Notes: generated from the sequence alone by a model not told the origin. Shown: positions 7,079 to 16,437, counted from the stretch's first letter. The stretch is DNA of 43,773 nt from an uncultured Clostridia bacterium (GCA_959602045.1 CAUGRT010000024.1:1-43773); one strand, 5' to 3'. Program-made: numbers and translations.

Positions 7079-8059
7079 CTATCGGAGAATCTCCTCAATC
7101 CGATTTAACTCCTCCTCTGTGAAATGCAGATTATCCAAAGCACGGATATTCTCTATAATCTGCTGTGGTCTGGACGCACCGATCAGCACACTGGTTAAGC
7201 TTCCTCTCAAATTCCAGGCAACCGCCATCTGCGCAAGACTTTGTCCGCGCTCTTTTGCCAGATCATTCAGCTTTGCAATTTTTGCAATCTGATCCGCATG
7301 AATCTTATCCGGCGTCAAGAATACAGACTTTGTTGCTCTGGAGCCTTCCGGAATTCCCTTTAAATACTTGTCGGTCAAAAGTCCCTGTGCCAATGGGCAA
7401 AAAGCAATCGAACCCATACCCTTTTCATTCAGCACCGTTTCCAAATCACCCTCCAAACGGCGATCCAACATATTATACCGTACTTGATGAATCAAAAGCG
7501 GTGTACCAAGCTCTTTCATAATCTCCGCTATTTTCGCGGTCTGTTCCGGACTGTAGTTGGATATACCGACATACAACGCCTTACCGCTGCGAACGATATG
7601 ATCCAATGCCGCTGCAGTTTCCTCTACCGGCGTTTCCGGGTCTGGACGATGATGATAAAATAAATCCACATAATCCAATCCCATCCGCTTTAAACTCTGA
7701 TCCAGACTGGAAATCAAATATTTTCTGGAGCCCCAATCCCCATAAGGACCTTCCCACATCGTATAGCCTGCCTTTGTTGAGATAATCATCTCATCACGAT
7801 AGGCTGACAGCTCATTTTTCATGATTTTTCCGAAGTTTTCTTCTGCGCTGCCAGGATACGGGCCATAGTTATTCGCTAAGTCAAAATGCGTAATTCCGTG
7901 ATCGAACGCGGTTTCCACCATCTCGACCATCGTATCATAATTATCGCGGCTGCCGAAATTGTGCCACATTCCCAATGATAACGCGCTCAGCTTTAAGCCG
8001 CTTTTTCCGCAGCGATTGTAAGTCATCGTTTGGTATCTGTTTTCATTTGCCTTATACAT
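7079..8059 (-). CDS. aldo/keto reductase (YghZ/Gpr-like)
   Basis: A 326-residue NADPH-dependent aldo/keto reductase. The opening NRCGKSGLKLSALSLGMWHNFG and the segment STKAGYTMWEGPYGDWGSRKYL closely resemble the E. coli YghZ group, which reduces L-glyceraldehyde 3-phosphate and methylglyoxal. The catalytic tetrad is visible as Asp in FDLANNYG, Tyr in NNYG, Lys in STKAG and His in LFYHHRPD. The C-terminal IGASRPQQIIEN is the nucleotide-phosphate site. The true substrate cannot be fixed from sequence. It follows the M24 peptidase gene on the same strand with an 83-base gap containing a GGCGA/TCGCC stem, so it may be read through or have its own weak promoter. Cytoplasmic. Confidence 0.9.
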   Translation of the reverse strand: MYKANENRYQTMTYNRCGKSGLKLSALSLGMWHNFGSRDNYDTMVEMVETAFDHGITHFDLANNYGPYPGSAEENFGKIMKNELSAYRDEMIISTKAGYTMWEGPYGDWGSRKYLISSLDQSLKRMGLDYVDLFYHHRPDPETPVEETAAALDHIVRSGKALYVGISNYSPEQTAKIAEIMKELGTPLLIHQVRYNMLDRRLEGDLETVLNEKGMGSIAFCPLAQGLLTDKYLKGIPEGSRATKSVFLTPDKIHADQIAKIAKLNDLAKERGQSLAQMAVAWNLRGSLTSVLIGASRPQQIIENIRALDNLHFTEEELNRIEEILR

Positions 8060-8142
8060 ATCAAAGACTCCTTTCAGGAAACCTCGGCGAATCTTATCGC
8101 CTAAACTTTATTGATCATCTCTCTTTTAAAAATAAACAATAA

Positions 8143-9195
8143 TTATGAAAGCACCAATAAGCTTTTATCCGAATGGGTCAAATCCACAGCTTGTCCGTCT
8201 ACGACCGCAATCAGATCCTCAATCCGAACACCGCCTCGCCCTTCAAGATATATTCCCGGCTCTACCGTCAGAATATGCCCGTTTTCTATAATATCGTGGC
8301 ATTTGGGCGATAAATTCGGGCTTTCATGAATCTCAATTCCTACGCTATGTCCCAATCCATGCCCGAAATTTTTGCCATATCCGGCATCCTTAATAATATT
8401 CCGTGCCACAGCGTCAATATCCGAACAGCGTTTTCCTGCCGCCAATGCCTTAATCGCTTCTGTCTGCGCCTTTAACACCAAATAATAAAGCTCTGTTTGC
8501 CATTGTGCCGCCGTTCCCACGACAACCGTCCGCGTCATATCGGAACAATATCCTTCAAAAACACAGCCAAAATCCAGGGTCAGAAAATCTCCCTTTTCAA
8601 TCAGCTTATCGCTCGCCCTACCGTGCGGCATAGCACTGCGCTTACCGGATGCGGAAATGGTATCAAACGATAACGCCGAAGCCCCATTCTTCTTCATGAA
8701 AAATTCCAGCTCCAACGCAATTTCATTTTCCGATATACCCGGCTTGATCTTATCCAACACATAGGAAAATGCCATATCTCCCAAGCGCTCCGCCTCCACG
8801 ATTTTTGCGATTTCCGTTTGATCCTTAATTCTTCTCGGCGCATTAATAATCGCCTGTGCCGGTTGAAAATGCTGTCCGTCCTTGAGTGCTGACTGAAAAC
8901 GTTCATATTCATTGACCGTCATGTGATTTTCTTCAAATCCAATGACTTGTTCCTCTATGCTTTCAAAAATCTTTTGAAAGCCCTGCGCAATATCCAGAAC
9001 TTCAAAGTCCTTTGCCTGTTCCTTTGCTTGAATCGTATACCGCGAGTCCGTAATCAACAGTCGCTTATCGGGCGTAATCAGCAAGAACGCGTCCTCACTG
9101 GTAAAGCCGCTATAGTAAAAAATATTCGGATAAGAACCGATAAAAAATGCCATTCCGTCAGCCGAAGCCAACAAACGATTGATTCTGTTTTCCAT
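8143..9195 (-). CDS. pepP: M24 family Xaa-Pro aminopeptidase
   Basis: A 350-residue pita-bread metallopeptidase. An N-terminal creatinase-like domain (about 1-120) precedes the catalytic domain. Metal ligands are all visible: two Asp in LDFGCVFEGYCSDMTRT, His in GHGLGHSVGIEIHE, Glu in LTVEPGIYL, and Glu in GVRIEDLIAV. It releases an N-terminal residue next to proline, or is a dipeptidase of the same family. It follows aroQ, the common Firmicutes arrangement aroQ-pepP-efp, but efp is absent and an aldo/keto reductase follows instead. Cytoplasmic, dimeric and Mn- or Co-dependent by family knowledge. Confidence 0.9.
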   Translation of the reverse strand: MENRINRLLASADGMAFFIGSYPNIFYYSGFTSEDAFLLITPDKRLLITDSRYTIQAKEQAKDFEVLDIAQGFQKIFESIEEQVIGFEENHMTVNEYERFQSALKDGQHFQPAQAIINAPRRIKDQTEIAKIVEAERLGDMAFSYVLDKIKPGISENEIALELEFFMKKNGASALSFDTISASGKRSAMPHGRASDKLIEKGDFLTLDFGCVFEGYCSDMTRTVVVGTAAQWQTELYYLVLKAQTEAIKALAAGKRCSDIDAVARNIIKDAGYGKNFGHGLGHSVGIEIHESPNLSPKCHDIIENGHILTVEPGIYLEGRGGVRIEDLIAVVDGQAVDLTHSDKSLLVLS

Positions 9196-9249
9196 GTCAA
9201 ATACCGCACTCCTTTTCTTGTTTCATCCATTGATGTCGGTATAAATTTT

Positions 9250-9678
9250 TTATTTTGCCGCCAAAAATTCCAGCGCCAATACATAGCCTTGAAATCCCAA
9301 GCCGCAAATCTGACCGATACATTCGGGAACAATAACGGATTGATGCCGAAATTCCTCACGCTTATGAATATTGGAAATATGCACCTCAATCACATCCATC
9401 TTGACCGAGCCGAACGCGTCCCGAATTGCATAAGAATAGTGCGTGAACGCGCCGGGATTAATAATAATCCCATCGTAAACGCCCATTGCACTATGTATTT
9501 TTTCAATAATCTCTCCCTCGAAATTACTTTGGAAAAAATCAACGCCAACGCCCAATTCCGCTGCCTTTTTCGCAACATATTCCTCCAAATCCTTAAGCGT
9601 ACCGTCCCCGTAAATCCCCGGTTCACGAATCCCCAGCATATTCAGATTTGCTCCGTTAATAACCAAATATTTTTTCAA
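9250..9678 (-). CDS. aroQ: type II 3-dehydroquinate dehydratase
   Basis: A 142-residue type II dehydroquinase of the shikimate pathway, converting 3-dehydroquinate to 3-dehydroshikimate. Family motifs are VINGANLNMLGIREPGIYG near the N-terminus (Asn and the flexible-loop Arg and Tyr), NPGAFTHYSYAIRDA in the middle with the active-site His, and EVHISNIHKREEFRH. I place the start at the TTG codon at 9678, because GGAGGAA (9684-9690) lies 5 bases upstream and the protein then begins LKKYLVINGANLN as expected. An ATG at 9702 is in frame, but it precedes the ribosome site. It sits between ispG and pepP in the leftward housekeeping operon. Confidence 0.92.
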   Translation of the reverse strand: MKKYLVINGANLNMLGIREPGIYGDGTLKDLEEYVAKKAAELGVGVDFFQSNFEGEIIEKIHSAMGVYDGIIINPGAFTHYSYAIRDAFGSVKMDVIEVHISNIHKREEFRHQSVIVPECIGQICGLGFQGYVLALEFLAAK

Positions 9679-9723
9679 AGCCGTTCCTCCTCTATCGCTC
9701 AAGTACTTTTTTAAATAAATGCC

Positions 9724-10761
9724 TTACAGTGTTTCAATTTCTTTCATTAATTCTTCAACCAACCGTTCCTGCGGAACCTTGCGCAAAATCTGACCTTTCT
9801 TAAAAATCAGTCCCTCGCCTTTTCCGCCGGCAATCCCAATATCCGCGCCGCGAGCCTCTCCGGGGCCATTCACCGCGCAGCCCATGACCGCAACACGAAT
9901 CGGTTTTTGAATCCCGGCAAGTCTCCGTTCAACCTCCTCGGCAATCGGAATCAAATCCAATTGCGTTCTTCCGCAAGTCGGGCATGAAACCAACTCCGCA
10001 CCTTGCTGGCGCAGACCGAGAACCTTTAAAATATCATATGCCGTATAAATTTCTTCCACCGGATCCGCCGTCAGCGAAACGCGCATCGTATCTCCGATTC
10101 CCTCTGAAAGCAGTGCACCGATTCCGACAGCGGATTTAATCGTACCGCTCCGCTTTGTTCCGGCTTCCGTTACGCCGATATGCAGCGGAATATCCGAAAT
10201 CTGATGAAACTTTCGGTATGCTTCCAACATAGTTGGCACATGGGAAACCTTAATCGAAACCACAATATCCCGAAAATTCAAGTCATCCAGAATCGCCACA
10301 TGCTCCAAAGCACTCTCTACCAATGCGTCCGCCGTAACGCCGCCGTACTTTTCCAAAAGCCGCTTATCCAACGAACCGCCGTTTACGCCGATCCGAATCG
10401 GGATTTCGCGCTCCTTTGCCATATCCACCACCGCTTTAACACGGTCACGGCTGCCGATATTCCCCGGATTAATCCGCACCTTATCTGCGCCGTTTTTCAT
10501 ACATTCCAACGCAAGCCGATAATCAAAATGAATATCCACCACCAACGGTATCCGAATCCCCCTTTTGATTTCAGCAACCGCCTGTGCCGCTGCCATATCC
10601 GGAACAGCTACGCGCACAATCTCACACCCGGCATTCTCCAGACGCCGGATTTGTGCAATCGTTGCCTTTGCGTCCCGTGTATCTGTATTGCACATGGACT
10701 GAATCGCAACCGGATGATTTCCTCCGATTTTTACATTCCCGATACGAACTTCCCGTTTCAT
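9724..10761 (-). CDS. ispG: (E)-4-hydroxy-3-methylbut-2-enyl-diphosphate synthase
   Basis: A 345-residue IspG (GcpE), the usual length of the bacterial TIM-barrel plus cluster-domain form. It converts MEcPP to HMBPP in the MEP isoprenoid pathway. The N-terminus VRIGNVKIGGNHPVAIQSMCNTDT is diagnostic. The [4Fe-4S] cysteines lie in SCPTCGRTQ (about residue 261) and MGCAVNGPGEARGADIG (about 295), with the catalytic Glu in the latter. It is downstream of dxr and rseP, which places two MEP enzymes in one transcription unit. A 248-base gap with a dispersed palindromic repeat separates it from rseP, so a separate promoter or mRNA processing is possible. Confidence 0.95.
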   Translation of the reverse strand: MKREVRIGNVKIGGNHPVAIQSMCNTDTRDAKATIAQIRRLENAGCEIVRVAVPDMAAAQAVAEIKRGIRIPLVVDIHFDYRLALECMKNGADKVRINPGNIGSRDRVKAVVDMAKEREIPIRIGVNGGSLDKRLLEKYGGVTADALVESALEHVAILDDLNFRDIVVSIKVSHVPTMLEAYRKFHQISDIPLHIGVTEAGTKRSGTIKSAVGIGALLSEGIGDTMRVSLTADPVEEIYTAYDILKVLGLRQQGAELVSCPTCGRTQLDLIPIAEEVERRLAGIQKPIRVAVMGCAVNGPGEARGADIGIAGGKGEGLIFKKGQILRKVPQERLVEELMKEIETL

Positions 10762-10828
10762 GGCTTTATACTCTCCTTATTCTATATTTCCCAACAGATG
10801 ATTGTAACATGCAGCAATTCGAGCGTGT

Positions 10829-10925
10829 ATGAAAATTCATCTGTTTTTCGTTTGATTCCGGCTCAGACATCCGCTGCGTTGCGCGGAACTCACCTCCATA
10901 AATCGAAAAACAGATGAATTTTCAT
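10829..10925. repeat. covarying palindromic repeat, copy 1
   Basis: Arms 10829-10850 and 10904-10925 are perfect 22-bp complements. The centre carries the conserved core ACATCCGCTGCGTTGCGCGG, then AACTCACCTCCATAAA, and a small internal CCGC/GCGG stem. It lies between rseP and ispG, which run leftward. Copies 2-4 are at 24065, 24194 and 35640. Confidence 0.85.
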
Positions 10926-11009
10926 TTTCAAAAGAAATCGCATTTTATGATGATCTATTCTATTTTTCGATATTGTTTTGAACATCCGCATATTTTATGC
11001 AACTCGCCT

Positions 11010-12161
11010 TTAGCCGTGAATTAGCTTCATAATATCCTGGAATGATATAAAGATAATCAGTGCAAAAAGCAGCAACATTCCGATCGCATGAACGATTCCC
11101 TCTTTTTCCGGCGGAATGGGTTTTCTTCGAATCAGCTCAATAATCATAAAGAGCAGACGACCGCCATCCAGTGCCGGCAGCGGCAACAGATTGAACACAC
11201 CCAAATTAATTGTGAGCAATGCCGTTAAGTTCAGAATATACAACAACCGATCGCTTTCCTGATGCACCGCATTGTTGACCTCAGTCACAATTCCAACAGG
11301 TCCCGACATCTGTTCCATTCCGACTTTTCCGGTGATCAGTTCCCACAAGGAGCGATATACCAACTTAACAACAAACTTCGTTTCATTCCACGCATAACCC
11401 CAGATATTCCCGAAGTTGATGTTCTCCGATTCCGGAGTAAAACCGATAATATACCGTGTAGAATTTTCCTCCGTCCCTACTTTCTGCACATCCTTCGGCA
11501 CCTTGTCACTGTAGTCAATGCGCTGTACCTCCGGGAATCCGTTGATCTCCGAGGTATATTCAATATAGTTTTCTTTATAAGCAATTTTCGTTCTCTGCTG
11601 CGTCAGCATAACCGGCACATCAATCTTCTTCCCGTCGCGCTTAATCGTAACGGTATTTTCCGTATCCTTTGACATTCCATCGCGATACAGTGTAATATCA
11701 TTATAGAAGCCGATATGCTTACCGTTGATTTTTACGATTTTATCTCCCGGCTGAATACCGGAATCCTCAATATAGCTATGCGGTACAACCGAATCTACAA
11801 CATTGGTCTGCATCGGCGACAAGGAGGGCAGCATTGCCACAAACAGGACAAATCCCAGAATCACATTAAAGATACCGCCGGCAATAACAACCAAAATCCG
11901 TTTCCAAACTGCTTGATTGGAAAAAGCACGCGGATCCTCCGATTGTTCCTCTTCACCCTCAAACTTACAAAATCCGCCCAACGGAACAGCACGCACCGCG
12001 TAAAGCGTTTCACCCTTCTGTTTTTTGAAAATCGCCGGCCCAAAGCCGATTGCATATTCAAGAATTTTAAAATTCAAAGCCTTTGCCACGATGAAATGCC
12101 CGAACTCGTGCAAGGACACCATGACCAGAAACATAATAATGGTTACGATTGCTGTCAACAA
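11010..12161 (-). CDS. rseP: RIP site-2 metalloprotease RseP
   Basis: A 383-residue membrane zinc protease of the S2P family, which cuts transmembrane segments of anti-sigma factors and remnant signal peptides. The zinc motif HEFGH is at 18-22 inside the first membrane helix. A PDZ domain (about 120-190, GIQPGDKIVKINGK) follows, and the third ligand lies in the LLPLPALDGGRL motif (about 310). About four membrane segments are visible. Its place between dxr and ispG matches the classical Firmicutes order cdsA-dxr-rseP-ispG. Start ATG 12161 follows AAAGGAG. The downstream gap holds palindromic repeat copy 1. Confidence 0.93.
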   Translation of the reverse strand: MLTAIVTIIMFLVMVSLHEFGHFIVAKALNFKILEYAIGFGPAIFKKQKGETLYAVRAVPLGGFCKFEGEEEQSEDPRAFSNQAVWKRILVVIAGGIFNVILGFVLFVAMLPSLSPMQTNVVDSVVPHSYIEDSGIQPGDKIVKINGKHIGFYNDITLYRDGMSKDTENTVTIKRDGKKIDVPVMLTQQRTKIAYKENYIEYTSEINGFPEVQRIDYSDKVPKDVQKVGTEENSTRYIIGFTPESENINFGNIWGYAWNETKFVVKLVYRSLWELITGKVGMEQMSGPVGIVTEVNNAVHQESDRLLYILNLTALLTINLGVFNLLPLPALDGGRLLFMIIELIRRKPIPPEKEGIVHAIGMLLLFALIIFISFQDIMKLIHG

Positions 12162-12207
12162 GACTTTTTATACTCCTTTCTCCATGACGCACCGCGCCGC
12201 TGCTTTT

Positions 12208-13368
12208 CTATTTTTCCCAATAATTGCGATAGACTATTTCTCTCGCCTGCCGATCTGTTTCAAAAATATCCGCCAGAGAGGGATTGCTCTTTACCGGAAT
12301 CGTTTCCATCGCCCGTTGTATCGCTTCCGAAATCTCCGGATAAGAAATCTTTCCGGATAAAAACAATTCCACCGCCGCCTCATCCGCGCTGTTAAAGACC
12401 GTCGGAAGTGTTCCGCTCTCGCGTCCGGCTCTTTTTGCCAACTCCAACGCATAAAACGTATCCGTATCCGGTTCTTCAAATGTCAATCCAGCAAAGGATG
12501 AAAAATCCAATTCATTGCCTTTCATCGGCAAGCGGTGCGGATGGGTCAGTGCAAACTGAATCGGAAGCCGCATATCCGGCGCACCCAATTGTGCCATGAT
12601 TCCGTTATCCACAAATTCCACCATCGAATGAACAATACTCTGACGGTGCACCAGCACCCGAATATCATCAATCTCCACGTTAAACAGCCATTTCGCCTCG
12701 ATGATTTCCAATCCCTTATTCACCAATGTTGAGGAATCCACCGTCACCTTTGCGCCCATATTCCAATTGGGGTGTTTCAAGGCATCCTGCGGCTGAATCC
12801 GCAAAAGCTCTTCCCTCTTTTTCCCGAAGAACGGCCCGCCCGACGCTGTCAGCAAAATCTTTTTGATTTCCCGATGCTGATTCCCCATCAAGCATTGAAA
12901 AATCGCACTATGCTCACTGTCCACCGGCAGGATTGCCGTTTGATATTGCTTTGCCAGTGCGGTTACGATGTGACCGCCCGTTACCAATGTTTCCTTATTG
13001 GCAAGCGCAATTTTCTTTTTCGCCTTAATTGCTTCAATCGTCGGCTCCAATCCCGAAATTCCGACCACCGCCGTAACCACCGTATCGGCGGTATTCCAAG
13101 CTGCCGCCTCTGACAAGCCTGCTTTTCCGCCCACGATTTTTGTCGCGGTATCCGCAACCCGAATTTGTAATTCCTTTGCTTTTTCCTCATCGGTAACAAC
13201 CGCCAATTCCGGATGAAACTCCCGAATCTGCTCCTCCAACAAACGAATATTGGAATGAGCCGTCAGCACCTTGACGCCAATTTGCGGATATTCACGCGCA
13301 ATTGCCAGCGTCTGCGTCCCGATGGAGCCGGTCGAACCGAGAATTGATATGTTCTGTGTAAAATCCAT
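12208..13368 (-). CDS. dxr: 1-deoxy-D-xylulose-5-phosphate reductoisomerase
   Basis: A 386-residue DXR (IspC) making MEP from DXP with NADPH, the first committed step of the MEP pathway. The NADPH site ILGSTGSIGTQTL is at 9-21, the metal and substrate motifs include PVDSEHSAIFQ (about 149) and LTASGGPF (about 174), and SSTLVNKGLEIIEAKWLF (about 212) is typical. Length is normal and no lesion is seen. It lies between cdsA and rseP with short gaps in the leftward housekeeping operon. Confidence 0.95.
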   Translation of the reverse strand: MDFTQNISILGSTGSIGTQTLAIAREYPQIGVKVLTAHSNIRLLEEQIREFHPELAVVTDEEKAKELQIRVADTATKIVGGKAGLSEAAAWNTADTVVTAVVGISGLEPTIEAIKAKKKIALANKETLVTGGHIVTALAKQYQTAILPVDSEHSAIFQCLMGNQHREIKKILLTASGGPFFGKKREELLRIQPQDALKHPNWNMGAKVTVDSSTLVNKGLEIIEAKWLFNVEIDDIRVLVHRQSIVHSMVEFVDNGIMAQLGAPDMRLPIQFALTHPHRLPMKGNELDFSSFAGLTFEEPDTDTFYALELAKRAGRESGTLPTVFNSADEAAVELFLSGKISYPEISEAIQRAMETIPVKSNPSLADIFETDRQAREIVYRNYWEK

Positions 13369-13431
13369 TGGATTCCTTCCTTGATTTTTATAATTTTATG
13401 TGTTCGTAAAATACAATATTCTCTTTCCGTT

Positions 13432-14268
13432 TTAAGAGATGAACAGCTGCAATAAGAAATAAATGACAGGCGAAATATACAAAACACTGTCAAAGCGATC
13501 CATAAATCCGCCGTGTCCCGGAAAAATCCACCCGAAATCCTTAACATCCGTATCGCGCTTAATTGCAGAAGCCGCCAAATCTCCCAACTGCGCCAGTGCA
13601 GAGGCAACTCCGCCAATGACAACTCCGCCGATAATCAGCATCGGCCAATGTCCGATTTCAGCACTGCCCATAATCCATTTTGTATAAATAAACAGATACA
13701 AAACGCATGAAAGAATCGAAATCACAATACCGCCGATCGAACCCTCTACGGTTTTATTCGGGCTGACATGCGGGATCAGCTTATGCTTTCCGAACGCCTT
13801 TCCCGTAAAATAAGCGCCGGTATCGGTCATCCATGCGCAAATAAAAATAATCAGCATAATCGGCGTGCCGAATAATGACTTTGCCAAAGCAATACAGCTC
13901 ATGGATAAGGTGATGTACAAAGTCAAAAATCCACTCGACAAAACCGCCCTGTAATCTGTTTTTCCATGCTCCGCAACCGTTACGCCCATATGCAGCAGCA
14001 CCGTAAAAAGAACCGCACCCATCAAATAACTGTTGTTCCATATCGGCTCAATATAATAGATACTTTCATACACAGCACCCATCATGGCAACCGCCGACAA
14101 AAAGCCTGCTGCCATAACCGTTTTCGGTGCTTTTGCAGAAGTATAACATTCGTATAGCATTACCAAAATGACTGCGCCCAGCGCTATATTAAAAACCAAC
14201 GGCGGCGATAACAGCACTGCCGCCAAAACAGCCAATGCCACCACCGAAGTGATAATTCTCGTTTTCAT
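13432..14268 (-). CDS. cdsA: phosphatidate cytidylyltransferase (CDP-diglyceride synthase)
   Basis: A 278-residue integral membrane enzyme that makes CDP-diacylglycerol from phosphatidate and CTP. Seven to eight membrane segments are visible. The C-terminal signature KRDTDVKDFGWIFPGHGG followed by MDRFDS is the CdsA family pattern, and MTDTGAYFTGKAFGKHKL with SPNKTVEGSIGG is also diagnostic. I start it at ATG 14268, 8 bases after GGGAGGA. An in-frame TTG at 14286 would place the ribosome site inside the coding region. It lies between uppS and dxr. Confidence 0.93.
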   Translation of the reverse strand: MKTRIITSVVALAVLAAVLLSPPLVFNIALGAVILVMLYECYTSAKAPKTVMAAGFLSAVAMMGAVYESIYYIEPIWNNSYLMGAVLFTVLLHMGVTVAEHGKTDYRAVLSSGFLTLYITLSMSCIALAKSLFGTPIMLIIFICAWMTDTGAYFTGKAFGKHKLIPHVSPNKTVEGSIGGIVISILSCVLYLFIYTKWIMGSAEIGHWPMLIIGGVVIGGVASALAQLGDLAASAIKRDTDVKDFGWIFPGHGGFMDRFDSVLYISPVIYFLLQLFIS

Positions 14269-14307
14269 CTTCGAATTTCCTCCCAATTCGATTTTCTGTT
14301 GTTTTCC

Positions 14308-15030
14308 TTATACACCGCCGAATCGTCTGCCGCGGTGCTGATAGTCCAAAATCGCATGATGTAAATCCCGTGGCTTGAAATCCGGCCAAAGCTTATCCGT
14401 AAACCACATTTCGGCATAGCTGACCTGCCACAGCATAAAATTGGATAAACGCTGTTCTCCGCTTGTACGGATCAGCAAATCCACATCCGGCTGTCCGGCG
14501 GTATACAAATGCCGTTCTATGTCCGTTTCTGTAATCTCCTCCGGTGATTTTCCCTCGCCGCACAATTCCCGAACCGCATGAACCAACTCATCCCGTCCGC
14601 CGTAATTCAAGGCGATATTCATCACAATTCCTGTATTATTCTTTGTAAATTCTTCTGTTTTAATAATCTGCCGCTGCATTTCCTCCGACAATTCTTTTCG
14701 GGAACCGATCGCACGAATCACAACATTCTCCCCTGCCAAGGTCTTTTCGGCATTCACCAAATAATCCATGAGCAACGACATTAAGTAGTCCACCTCAGCC
14801 TTCGGACGTTTCCAGTTCTCCGTTGAAAACGCATAAACCGTAGCATATTTTACGCCTAAATTATTGGCTTCGGTAATAATTTTTTTCAGCGACTCTGCCC
14901 CTGCCTTGTGTCCGGCGCTGCGCGGCAAACCGCGTTTTTTTGCCCAACGACCATTACCGTCCATAATAAAACCAATATGCTTTGGCAGATGCTCTAAATC
15001 AATTTCCGCTGCTTGCTTCTTAAAAAACAT
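14308..15030 (-). CDS. uppS: isoprenyl transferase (undecaprenyl diphosphate synthase)
   Basis: A cis-prenyltransferase that extends farnesyl diphosphate to the C55 carrier used for peptidoglycan. The catalytic motif IMDGNGRWAKKRGLPRSAGHKAG lies near residue 20, FSTENWKRP near 75, NIALNYGGRDEL near 145 and RTSGEQRLSNFMLWQ near 190. I choose ATG 15030 (240 residues) because it gives the usual family N-terminus, with GAGGG about 10 bases upstream. An ATG at 15078 (256 residues) is in frame and cannot be excluded. It lies between frr and cdsA. Confidence 0.92.
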   Translation of the reverse strand: MFFKKQAAEIDLEHLPKHIGFIMDGNGRWAKKRGLPRSAGHKAGAESLKKIITEANNLGVKYATVYAFSTENWKRPKAEVDYLMSLLMDYLVNAEKTLAGENVVIRAIGSRKELSEEMQRQIIKTEEFTKNNTGIVMNIALNYGGRDELVHAVRELCGEGKSPEEITETDIERHLYTAGQPDVDLLIRTSGEQRLSNFMLWQVSYAEMWFTDKLWPDFKPRDLHHAILDYQHRGRRFGGV

Positions 15031-15095
15031 TCTCCAAAATCCCTCATTTGAACCATTATTCCGCCAATCCTGCATCATATCCTGCGATAAATTTC

Positions 15096-15117
15096 AGGGG
15101 CGAACAGTGCCGCCCCT
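15096..15117. repeat. GC-rich intercistronic stem-loop
   Basis: AGGGGCG (15096-15102) pairs with CGCCCCT (15111-15117) around an 8-base loop. It lies between frr and uppS in the same operon and has no T run. It may tune mRNA decay or be a small dispersed hairpin; function unknown. Confidence 0.45.
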
Positions 15118-15124
15118 ATCATGG

Positions 15125-15676
15125 TTATACCTCTAAGATTTCTTTTTCCTTGGCTGCACAAATATCATCAATTTCCTTAATATATTTGTCCGTCAGCTTC
15201 TGGATGTCCTTTTCGATTTCCTTTAAGTCATCCTCTGTAACGTCGCCGTCCTTCTTTTTCTTCTTATAATCGTCCAGCGCATCTCTTCTTGCATTCCGAA
15301 TCTGTACCTTTGCTTCTTCGGTGTACTTTTTCACGGTTTTAACAAGTTCTTTTCTTCTTTCCTCTGTGAGCGGAGGGAAGTTCAAACGAATGACCTTACC
15401 GTCATTTTGCGGTGTAATTCCGATTTCCGACGCATTGATTGCCTTTTCGATTTCCTTTAAAACGGACGCGTCCCACGGCTGAATCACAAGCTGTCTGGGG
15501 TCGGGTGAAGAAATCGCACCTACCTGCTGAATCGGTGTCATTGCTCCGTAATAATCAATTGCGATTTTATCCAATACCGACGCGTTCGCCCGTCCGGCAC
15601 GGATTGTCTTTAATTCCCCGGAATAACCGTTGATTCTTCTTTCCATTTTTTCTTCTATTTCAGGATACTTTCCCAT
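15125..15676 (-). CDS. frr: ribosome recycling factor
   Basis: A 183-residue RRF, the standard bacterial length of about 185. With EF-G it splits the post-termination ribosome. Motifs include RINGYSGELKTIRAGRAN near the N-terminus, IDYYGAMTPIQQVGAISSPDPR, and the C-terminal LTDKYIKEIDDICAAKEKEILEV. The two long helices of domain I and the beta-rich domain II (about 31-105) are in place. It starts 39 bases after pyrH, the conserved Firmicutes pairing, with a GGAGG-like site. Confidence 0.96.
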   Translation of the reverse strand: MGKYPEIEEKMERRINGYSGELKTIRAGRANASVLDKIAIDYYGAMTPIQQVGAISSPDPRQLVIQPWDASVLKEIEKAINASEIGITPQNDGKVIRLNFPPLTEERRKELVKTVKKYTEEAKVQIRNARRDALDDYKKKKKDGDVTEDDLKEIEKDIQKLTDKYIKEIDDICAAKEKEILEV

Positions 15677-15714
15677 CTTTTTTCCTCCTTATTTCTGATC
15701 TTATTTCGGCGATT

Positions 15715-16437
15715 TTAATTTCTCTTTCCGTCTACCGTAACGAGTGTTCCGATTTTCTCGCCGCTGACTGCACGCACAATATTTTTCGGATCGTCCAATC
15801 CGAAAACAAGAATCGGCATATTGTTATCACGGCACATGGATGCCGCAGTGGAATCCATAACGCCCAAATTCTTCGATAAAATATCGCTGAAAGACAGCGA
15901 ATCGTACTTCTTGGCATTCGGATTAATATTCGGATCACTGTCATAAACCGCGTCTACCTTTTTGGCAAGCAGAATAATATCCGCCTCCATCTCAACCGCT
16001 CTCAAAGCCGCGGCAGTATCGGTGGACATAAAGGGGTTTCCTGTTCCGCAGCCGAAAATAACCACTCTGCCTTTTTCCAGGTGTCTTTCCGCCTTGCCGC
16101 GTATATACGGCTCCGCAACCTGGCGCATTTCAATCGCCGTCTGTACTCTGGTCGGAACATTACAGTTTTCCAGGGCGCTGCATAAAGCCAATGCATTAAT
16201 GGCTGTCGCTAACATTCCCATGTGATCCGCTCTTGTTCTGTCCATATTTTCGCTGCTTCTGCCGCGCCAAATATTTCCGCCGCCTACAACGATGGAAATC
16301 TGAACGCCCATATCCGCTGCTTTCTTAATATTTGCACTGATCTCGGCAATCGTCTTTTCATCCAAACCGAAACCATTGGATCCTGCCAGCGCTTCACCGC
16401 TGATTTTCAGAAGAACTCTTTTGTATTTAGCCTTCAT
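15715..16437 (-). CDS. pyrH: UMP kinase
   Basis: A 240-residue bacterial UMP kinase of the amino-acid-kinase fold, making UDP from UMP. Motifs include RVLLKISGEALAG (phosphate loop), IVVGGGNIWRGR, TRADHMGMLATAINALAL, FGCGTGNPFMSTDTAAALRA and KKVDAVYDSDP. I start it at ATG 16437, 6 bases after GGAGGAA; a longer reading frame to 16551 runs through the leader and is not needed. It is the first gene of the operon pyrH-frr-uppS-cdsA-dxr-rseP, driven by a consensus promoter at 16563-16591 with a leader of about 120 bases. Confidence 0.96.
   Translation of the reverse strand: MKAKYKRVLLKISGEALAGSNGFGLDEKTIAEISANIKKAADMGVQISIVVGGGNIWRGRSSENMDRTRADHMGMLATAINALALCSALENCNVPTRVQTAIEMRQVAEPYIRGKAERHLEKGRVVIFGCGTGNPFMSTDTAAALRAVEMEADIILLAKKVDAVYDSDPNINPNAKKYDSLSFSDILSKNLGVMDSTAASMCRDNNMPILVFGLDDPKNIVRAVSGEKIGTLVTVDGKRN

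Noticed and set aside
15031..15078. Upstream ATG at 15078 as the uppS start
   Set aside because: It gives 16 extra residues not seen in the family and a ribosome site only two bases away; kept only as an alternative.
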